A program made the translations under genes and the position numbers. A model generated the notes under the pieces. It was not told where the DNA came from. It worked only from the letters and a program-made list of their open reading frames with translations, and ran no database searches. A DNA stretch of 8,655 bases, taken from positions 1 to 8,655 of the forward strand of contig WJKZ01000062.1 of the NCBI GenBank assembly GCA_014728785.1. Direction: 5' to 3'. Below are positions 6,101-8,655 of this stretch, piece after piece. The first letter of the stretch is position 1. Each line of letters begins with the position of its first letter. Origin of the DNA: Candidatus Omnitrophota bacterium. Its GTDB lineage: Bacteria > Omnitrophota > Gorgyraeia > Duberdicusellales > 4484-171.

Positions 6101-8655
6101 ATAGAACCGCTCGTAGCCGGTTTAATCAGAAATGTTGATGTAGTTTTTGCCGCTTCCCAGCTTGAATCGGAAATCGAAGCTTTAAAGAATTTACTTAATC
6201 TTTTTGACAGGGCAGGAATAGATAAACAACAGCAAACTAACATAGTTGCGGTTCTTGCCGCCCAGGATGATGTAGGCAGAGCCATTGAATTGCTTAGCGC
6301 AGAAGCCCGGAATCTTATAACGTTTCCTGAAGAAAGCAGAGGTTTAGAAGATGATTTGAGGGAGAGAAAAGACGGAGATTTATTCGCGAAACAGATAGTA
6401 ATGGTTGATACCGGTCCGACCAGAGGCAGTGCGTTTGTGGTCGGCACTATCAAGGGATACTATGTCCTTCTGACCAATACCCATGTAGTAAGAAATACCG
6501 ACGAGGTCTTATTAAGAGTTAGTAAATCTCCTTCTGAATCTTTGGGGAAGGCCAGAGTTTTATTGAGGGCAAAGGATAAAGAATCTTTTACAAGAGACAT
6601 AGCCGTTCTTTTAATCGAAAAAAATGAATCTACAGCCGCGTCTTTAGAAAGTTTAAAGTTCAGACTGGGATTCAAACAGAGAATTCCCGGAGGACTCTGC
6701 AGCGGTAAAAACGATAATATAGCAACCGGTAAAATAGTTGCTTTAGACAGGAACTTAATATTATTGGGTGGTTCTGTTGTGGAAGGCGATTCGGGTTCAC
6801 CTATAATGGTTAGAAATCCGGCCGGTACCCATACTTATTCTGCTGTAGGAATTCTTGCCTTTATGGGAGGAGCAGGGATATTACTCAATGATTTAGTCTT
6901 CCAGGAAATGGTTGATTCTCTTGAAGATATTTATGCTCCGTTTGAGATTTTGATAGCCGAAGAAGAAACTCTGGAATCTGCCAGAGACTTTTTTGAAAGT
7001 ATTTACCAGAGGCATGTTTTAGCTTTACCTTCAGAAGTTTCATCCCCAAGAGAGCCCGCTCTTATCTCCAAATCAGGCGGCCATACAGAAAATAACCTGT
7101 TTAGAGCTTATACCCGGTTTTTTCAGGGAAAATATAATCCAGAACAACTGCTTTTTTCTTATGCTTTCATTCCTGCTATAAATTCTTTACAGGTAAGTGA
7201 TCTTTCGCTTGAGGCAAATATGAAACCTTTTGTCGAAAGATTGATGTTTGCCTTAACGGCTACCGTTGTTCTTTTTGGTATCGAGTATATAATCAAGAGT
7301 TTATCAGGTTTGATGACAGCTTATTCTTTCAGTCAGGCCAAAGACCGCCGCGTTTCTATGAGAGATGAAGAATTAGCCCGGATAATCGAAGACCGTCAGA
7401 AACGCGAGATGGTCTTAGACCTCATAAATTTTGTAATTAAGCCAATCCTGAGTGGTGCAGGAATGATGAGTGCGATATCGTCTATTATTCCTGCTTTTTC
7501 TCCATACTTCCTGGAAGGGGCTCTGGGGTTTGCTCTTCTGTTCTCCGCCGTCGAACTACTCATTCATCCAACGACTATAAAAAAAGTTATGGATTGGGTA
7601 TCTATATTTTTTGCGTTTTATTTCTGGATTTACGGCCTGTTTACAGAGCCTGCATGCAGCAGTTTTCTTCTGCCGGGCATACTCAGCATAAGATTACAGA
7701 CCATTCTTGCAAATAGTAAGGTAGTCCGGGGTCCGCCAAGCGAAAATACAATCAAAGAAGAAACCTCTCAGTTAACCTCAAAATCAGGCGGATGCCCAGA
7801 AGAAGGTGTTGCTCTTGTAGTTTCATTTCCGGATATAGAATCTTATCAGGATTATGAATATCTTAGCAGAACTTTTGCGGTAGCAGAGAGACATTCATCC
7901 CAATTTTACACACCGTTACGTCAAGCCATGCAGGAGTTGAGAGATGTTTATAAGGAAAACCAGTGGAATGTCGCTTATGACGAATACACTCCTAAACCAT
8001 CTGCTGTAGCAGTAGCGGAGTCTCGCTTGACGGGATTATCAAAAGATGAATCATTTGATGAAACCAGCCTTTACGAAGGTTCCTTATATTTATTATGGTT
8101 TGAAGATATTATGCCTCATATCAGGAAAATCAGCAGAAAATACGGGAATTTGTATGGGGAAGAGTTTGTCGTTGATTTATTGTTCAGATTGACCTTAACA
8201 GTTTTTGAAGAATTTCCTTACTATGTTGAATATTATCTAAAAGATCTTGAAGCTCCCAAACATGGGTTCGGCCACACTTTGCAGGTTGTAGACTTTGCTC
8301 TTTCCTTTTTAGCTGAGCAAAAGGAGAGAGAAGGCTTAGGAGAAGACAACTTAAGGAAAGCGATAGAGATAATACTTCCGGCTGCCTTGCTCCATGATTT
8401 AGCCCATGCTGACAGGGCCAAGATTAAAACTCACCATAAATACGGTGCAATTTGGGTGGGAATGATATTAGAAAATCATCCCGAAAGATTTAGTGAATAT
8501 AACAGGCACGATATAAAAGCAATTCAACATGCCGTACATGCTCACCGAAGCTCTAAAGAACCCTCGCCCGGGAACTTTGAGTCTTTTTCACGAGAAGGAG
8601 TAGATTCAGATGATTTTGTCGATGAAGAATTATATAGATTGTATGAATTAGCAGC
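2..8655 (+). CDS. Giant multidomain (polyprotein-like) protein, partial at both ends
   Basis: A single open frame of 2,884 codons spans the window with no in-frame stop; frame checks at bases 2039, 4022, 6002 and 7022 all agree, so no frameshift breaks it. Neither a start nor a stop is visible, so the gene extends beyond both edges. Modules in order by residue: unknown tail 1-40; ComEA-like helix-hairpin-helix about 138-193; GT-B glycosyltransferase about 214-668; signal-like segment 714-742; polytopic membrane domain to about 1218; HExxH-containing region to 1342; beta-rich domain about 1360-1560 with helical tail; helical repeats about 1756-2110; serine protease about 2124-2314; second membrane domain about 2407-2570; HD phosphohydrolase from about 2754 to the edge. 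Seven copies of a Ser-x-Ser-Gly-Gly peptide mark the module boundaries. Codon choice (frequent TTA, ATA, AGA) looks even throughout by eye, which argues against a recent patchwork. No single function can be assigned to the whole protein. The open frame is certain; the module names vary in certainty. Confidence 0.95.
122..145 (+). repeat. Boundary peptide copy 1 (LTSFSGGA)
   Basis: Residues 41-48 are the first of seven copies of the octapeptide L-T-S-x-S-G-G-x. This copy keeps the L-T-S-x-S-G-G core but has Phe at position 4 and Ala at position 8, so it is one of the more divergent. It follows an acidic Pro/Ser linker and precedes the module that carries the helix-hairpin-helix. Confidence 0.65.
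146..412 (+). other. Unrecognised region before the helix-hairpin-helix
   Basis: Residues 49-137 form a globular-looking mixture of aromatic, basic and Gly/Pro segments (for example LVFASDLPYF and FGGIAVPAPGSKYGF). There is no transmembrane segment, no repeat and no catalytic motif I recognise. It sits between boundary peptide 1 and the helix-hairpin-helix unit and probably belongs to the same module, but no function can be proposed. Confidence 0.4.
413..580 (+). other. ComEA-like double helix-hairpin-helix (HhH) domain
   Basis: Residues 138-193 match the two-hairpin layout of ComEA-type HhH domains, which bind the DNA backbone without sequence specificity. The first hairpin is LNGIGPVLADIVVARL (Gly147-Ile-Gly149-Pro-Val-Leu-Ala). 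The second is HGKIGDRRLEIIEPFI (Gly179-Lys-Ile-Gly182-Asp-Arg-Arg-Leu), ending in the usual Glu-x-x-x-Pro-[YF]-Ile helix. In place of the short loop between hairpins there is the segment TRSQPLDIENFRV, comparable to the F-x-x-[IV]-E-D-L of ComEA. ComEA proper is a small secreted DNA receptor; HhH pairs also occur in repair and ligase proteins. Here the unit lies directly before a boundary peptide and a glycosyltransferase, so it could equally be a structural adaptor. The fold is fairly secure; DNA binding is inferred from the family. Confidence 0.75.
614..637 (+). repeat. Boundary peptide copy 2 (LTSRSGGQ)
   Basis: Residues 205-212 repeat the boundary octapeptide with Arg at position 4 and Gln at position 8. 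It lies exactly at the junction: the HhH module ends about ten residues upstream, and the first beta strand of the glycosyltransferase (TIAIFHYRIG) begins two residues after it. Confidence 0.8.
641..2005 (+). other. GT-B glycosyltransferase domain, family-4 type
   Basis: Residues about 214-668 form a full-length GT-B retaining glycosyltransferase of the GT4 type, transferring a sugar from a nucleotide donor in the cytoplasm. The N-terminal Rossmann half opens with a first strand and glycine loop (HYRIGKTDGVSLEVAK), then the amphipathic helix and EMGHRVILVAG. It contains HHDFYW at 350-355, a signature I associate with a GT4 clade that includes mannosylglucosylglycerate synthase-like enzymes. 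The C-terminal half opens around VVLQATRIVPNKAIE and carries the donor-binding region YPSIWEGWGNQFIEAVFGGK, where Glu555 and Glu563 form the E-x7-E motif. A closing helical tail (RYLGRIHHSYQVLRRYL) completes the fold. No key residue appears missing, so it should be active. The acceptor cannot be read from sequence. The unusual point is that it is embedded in a giant chain, between two boundary peptides and directly before a membrane domain. Confidence 0.9.
2033..2056 (+). repeat. Boundary peptide copy 3 (LVSKSGGH)
   Basis: Residues 678-685 match the consensus form SKSGGH. The peptide sits between the last helix of the glycosyltransferase and an acidic, Ser-rich linker (residues 686-709) that leads into a hydrophobic signal-like segment. 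Confidence 0.85.
2141..2227 (+). other. Internal signal-peptide-like hydrophobic segment
   Basis: Residues 713-741 have the layout of a secretion signal in the middle of the chain: a short polar and basic lead (NHRFYSSLVSVLK), a hydrophobic core (TAVPVLAILASFVF) and a small-residue end P-A-R-A-F-A-F-D-G-G with two Ala-x-Ala signal-peptidase-like sites (Ala737-Arg-Ala739 and Ala739-Phe-Ala741). Immediately after it the chain becomes acidic and Gly-rich before the first membrane helix. It could be a cleaved internal signal or simply the first transmembrane helix. Cleavage is inference. Confidence 0.5.
2480..2662 (+). repeat. Membrane hairpin repeat, copy 1
   Basis: About 61 residues (827-887): Lys-x-Gly start, a Gly/Ala-rich helix, a short loop (GATDIEFQEH), a second helix ending LAFAGIGIKG and a basic Gly-rich end. 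The pattern of helix, exposed loop, helix ending A-G-[IV]-G-I-x-G, then Lys-Gly recurs in the next copies. Sequence identity is low, so the repeat is structural. Confidence 0.5.
2699..2911 (+). repeat. Membrane hairpin repeat, copy 2
   Basis: About 71 residues (900-970). It opens with a basic amphipathic turn (KIFKLLGIG), runs through a helix ending LAATG, a longer aromatic loop (GYSWYGIDFNFMEF), then a helix with LAGVGIFGFLKKG. The second helix end closely parallels copy 1 (FAGIGIKGLGKG), the best evidence that the hairpins are related. Confidence 0.5.
2927..3154 (+). repeat. Membrane hairpin repeat, copy 3
   Basis: About 76 residues (976-1051). It has a first helix ending GGCGLLYVYS, a polar loop with Pro, Asp and Gly (GAQPVDPGSAYLGNRISG), a second helix (IIGIITAIISMIGLFS) and a basic end (NKSK). 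It resembles copy 2 in layout but is weaker in sequence. A Gly-Gly-Cys in the first helix could recall a lipobox, but it lies deep in a membrane chain and is not read as one. Confidence 0.45.
3164..3310 (+). repeat. Membrane hairpin repeat, copy 4
   Basis: About 49 residues (1055-1103), the shortest copy: first helix LLLVLLGIPTAVGLGVLLIT, a very short loop around SWLNVLP, second helix IIVCGAALLLTIGL, then a strongly basic end RRLKQG. It is followed at once by a further helix (FKTFLILGGIVTIGILWF) whose partner lies beyond the Pro/Thr linker. Confidence 0.45.
3431..3526 (+). other. Pro/Thr/Ala-rich low-complexity linker
   Basis: Residues 1144-1175 are almost entirely Thr, Pro and Ala (for example TPTPLPTATPQPTATA). 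Such linkers are extended, often O-glycosylated and typical of extracytoplasmic proteins. It is flanked by membrane helices (ILWFI before, VPGLVVLAIILI after), and a further Ser/Thr-rich tail (residues 1176-1190) follows, so it forms an exposed loop of the last hairpin. By the positive-inside rule (RRVR after the last helix) it should lie outside the cytoplasmic membrane. Confidence 0.8.
3656..4027 (+). other. Post-membrane region with HEEAH motif, possible zinc metallopeptidase
   Basis: Residues about 1219-1342 follow the last membrane helix. They include an amphipathic stretch (RFLALFLPVARSI) and then LPQEVVDSVEKHEEAHNKR, where His1313-Glu1314-x-x-His1317 fits the HExxH zinc motif of zincin peptidases. 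The surroundings (Leu-Pro, about ten residues, then HExxH followed by basic residues) resemble the M56/BlaR1 arrangement, in which the peptidase also follows several membrane helices. Against it: the helix around the motif is unusually charged, and the third zinc ligand is not identified (Glu1323 is only a candidate). HExxH also occurs by chance. Read it as a possible or degenerate peptidase. It ends at boundary peptide 4 after a basic linker. Confidence 0.4.
4028..4051 (+). repeat. Boundary peptide copy 4 (LTASSGGH)
   Basis: Residues 1343-1350 keep L-T-x-x-S-G-G-H, with Ala-Ser in place of Ser-Lys. A His/Pro-rich linker (DYHLMPLSHGPEPLSEP) follows, which is typical of a flexible junction, before the next folded module. 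Confidence 0.8.
4052..5056 (+). other. Unrecognised beta-rich domain with helical tail
   Basis: Residues 1351-1685 lie between two boundary peptides. After a flexible start come a short helical part (SLDEVFGRLTSFYEIEARIG) and several alternating-hydrophobic strands: IDLSFPAKVKEGESIELTVE, TQWTYLLPEKTEV, TIIYTFNIPTLSI and AVEFVFGVTRKGRIYTG. An aromatic turn follows (DGEWLWANGGIGDNHVVYL). The pattern suggests a beta-sandwich of about 170 residues. A helical tail (FEEFIEQVQELIGIDIF onward to about residue 1640) and a polar linker complete the module. The Trp-rich loop is reminiscent of carbohydrate-binding sandwiches in glycan enzymes, which would suit a protein carrying a glycosyltransferase, but I do not recognise the family and this is a guess. 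Confidence 0.45.
5057..5080 (+). repeat. Boundary peptide copy 5 (FTSSAGGH)
   Basis: Residues 1686-1693 match the consensus with Phe at position 1 and Ala at position 5; Thr-Ser, Gly-Gly and His are kept. It joins the tail of the beta-rich module to the helical solenoid. Confidence 0.8.
5267..6331 (+). repeat. Helical-repeat solenoid, pitch 37 or 44 residues
   Basis: Residues about 1756-2110 are almost entirely helical with a degenerate repeat: [DN]-[VMFI]-x-x-A, a Leu-rich helix, often L-x-x-L-L-x-x-[FI], then a Gly-Ile/Asp turn and a second Leu/Val helix. Anchor residues are Asn1762, Asp1799, Asn1836, Asn1880, Asp1965, Asp2009, Asp2046 and Asp2090. Their spacings are 37, 37, 44, 85, 44, 37 and 44, so one unit is probably missed near residue 1922. 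Two-helix units of this size are typical of alpha-solenoids that bind proteins. No named repeat family is recognised. It may present or position the serine protease that follows without a boundary peptide between them. Confidence 0.6.
6371..6943 (+). other. Trypsin-fold serine protease domain (chymotrypsin/HtrA-like)
   Basis: Residues about 2124-2314 contain all three catalytic blocks of the chymotrypsin (PA clan) fold in the right order. GSAFVVGTIKGYYVLLTNTHVV carries the nucleophile-activating His2161; FTRDIAVLLIE carries Asp2199; VEGDSGSPIMV carries the nucleophile Ser2264 with its oxyanion loop. Spacings of 38 and 65 residues are compact, closer to HtrA-like or viral 3C/chymotrypsin-like proteases than to digestive trypsin. 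Following HTYSAVGILAFMGG fits the post-Ser strand lining the substrate pocket. The residue six before Ser2264 is Ser2258 rather than Asp, so, if the spacing is canonical, it would not show Lys/Arg trypsin specificity. There is no PDZ domain after it. It follows the solenoid directly and could process the giant protein itself or outside substrates. Fold and triad are well supported; the substrate is unknown. Confidence 0.88.
7061..7084 (+). repeat. Boundary peptide copy 6 (LISKSGGH)
   Basis: Residues 2354-2361 match the consensus SKSGGH exactly, as in copy 3. It sits after the protease tail and a Ser/Pro linker (PSEVSSPREPA). Copies 3 and 6 code the identical SKSGGH with different codons (tct-aaa-tca-ggt-ggt-cat against tcc-aaa-tca-ggc-ggc-cat). 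Confidence 0.85.
7085..7771 (+). other. Second membrane domain, about 4-5 transmembrane helices
   Basis: Residues 2362-2590. Likely helices are FALTATVVLFGIEYIIKSL, INFVIKPILSGAGMMSAIS, LEGALGFALLFSAVELLI, WVSIFFAFYFWIYGLF and a weaker LLPGILSIRLQTIL. Between the first two lies a strongly charged amphipathic stretch (AKDRRVSMRDEELARIIEDR), probably a cytoplasmic helix or short coiled coil. No transporter or receptor signature is recognised. Its role is probably to anchor or re-orient the chain before the HD module. Confidence 0.7.
7772..7795 (+). repeat. Boundary peptide copy 7 (LTSKSGGC)
   Basis: Residues 2591-2598 have the consensus except that Cys replaces the final His. It follows a polar linker (GPPSENTIKEETSQ) and precedes the HD module. 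Confidence 0.8.
7796..8260 (+). other. Helical region preceding the HD domain
   Basis: Residues 2599-2753 begin with an acidic linker and a short strand (VALVVSFPDIESY). Helices follow (SSQFYTPLRQAMQELRDVYK, YGNLYGEEFVVDLLFRLTLT, FEEFPYYVEYYLKDLE). There are no repeats or catalytic motifs. It probably forms the N-terminal helical part of the phosphohydrolase module, as accessory helices commonly precede an HD core. Confidence 0.5.
8261..8655 (+). other. HD-superfamily phosphohydrolase domain, cut by window end
   Basis: Residues 2754 to the edge show the HD-domain metal-binding series: His2758 in HGFGHTLQVVDFALSFL, the paired His2798-Asp2799 in AALLHDLAHAD, His2811/His2812 in THHKYGAIWVGMIL, and His2843 with His2846 and His2848 in AIQHAVHAHR. 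This spacing is that of metal-dependent phosphohydrolases, which act on nucleotides, cyclic dinucleotides or phosphoesters in the cytoplasm; several extra histidines suggest a two-metal site. The last Asp ligand expected in the final helix is not yet reached (the chain leaves the window at LYELAA), so completeness cannot be judged. The domain is clear; the substrate cannot be named. Confidence 0.85.

Noticed and set aside
5890..6453. Long minus-strand open frame of 187 codons
   Set aside because: It lies antisense to the helical-repeat part of the plus-strand gene, which has clear domain structure. Its Ser/Leu-rich composition is what antisense of this codon usage gives, and it has no recognisable motif.
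614..7795. Boundary peptides as bacteriocin-type double-glycine leaders
   Set aside because: C39-peptidase leaders need hydrophobic residues at positions -4, -7 and -12 from the cut. Here position -4 is mostly Lys, Ser or Arg, and the sites are internal with no small peptide following.
122..7795. Recent DNA-level repeats or recombination sites at the boundary peptides
   Set aside because: The seven copies differ at many synonymous positions and the flanking DNA is unrelated, so no direct repeat beyond the short coded peptide is present.
292..8421. Other minus-strand open frames of 60-120 codons
   Set aside because: All are antisense to well-defined domains (HhH, glycosyltransferase, membrane helices, protease, HD). 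None shows a family motif of its own.
2..8655. Several separate genes with internal ATG starts
   Set aside because: There is not a single in-frame stop and no intergenic spacing. The frame never changes across module boundaries, so one gene is the simplest reading. Internal starts are possible but unsupported.
2..8655. Eukaryotic virus or phage polyprotein
   Set aside because: There is no capsid, polymerase or helicase signature. The HD, GT4 and ComEA-like modules and the codon pattern fit a bacterial chromosome better.

Overview
The whole window is one uninterrupted plus-strand reading frame. Frame 2 (codons starting at bases 2, 5, 8 and so on) runs from the first to the last base: 2,884 codons with no stop, no start that has to be used, and no intergenic gap. 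It is therefore the interior of a single giant protein gene that continues past both edges; the visible part alone would be roughly 320 kDa. Residue n begins at base 3n-1, and residue numbers below count from the window edge. No RNA genes, CRISPR, insertion sequences, promoters or terminators were seen. Minus-strand frames are antisense shadows of this gene.

The chain is modular. A short octapeptide with consensus L-[TVI]-S-[KSRF]-S-G-G-[HQAC] occurs seven times (bases 122, 614, 2033, 4028, 5057, 7061 and 7772), each time in a polar linker between unrelated modules. In order the modules are: (0) the tail of an unknown module; (1) an unrecognised stretch plus a ComEA-like double helix-hairpin-helix; (2) a complete GT-B, family-4-type glycosyltransferase; (3) a signal-peptide-like segment, about twelve membrane helices built from two-helix hairpin repeats, a Pro/Thr linker and a cytosolic-looking tail with an HEEAH (HExxH) motif; (4) an unrecognised beta-rich domain with a helical tail; (5) a helical-repeat solenoid with a pitch of 37 or 44 residues, followed by a trypsin-fold serine protease with an intact His-Asp-Ser triad; (6) a second membrane domain; (7) an HD-type phosphohydrolase cut by the window end.

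The most interesting reading (inference) is a bacterial polyprotein-like giant protein: enzymes and membrane modules normally encoded by separate genes are strung together, separated by a repeated peptide, and carry one clear and one possible protease that could act on the boundaries. The alternative is that the peptide is a linker or docking motif, or the scar of repeated gene fusion. The seven copies use different synonymous codons, so the similarity is kept at protein level and is not recent DNA duplication.

The organism is probably an uncultured bacterium. Giant multi-domain open frames, moderate AT-richness and this fusion style suggest Omnitrophota or a neighbouring candidate phylum, but this is a weak inference with no phylogenetic marker in the window.
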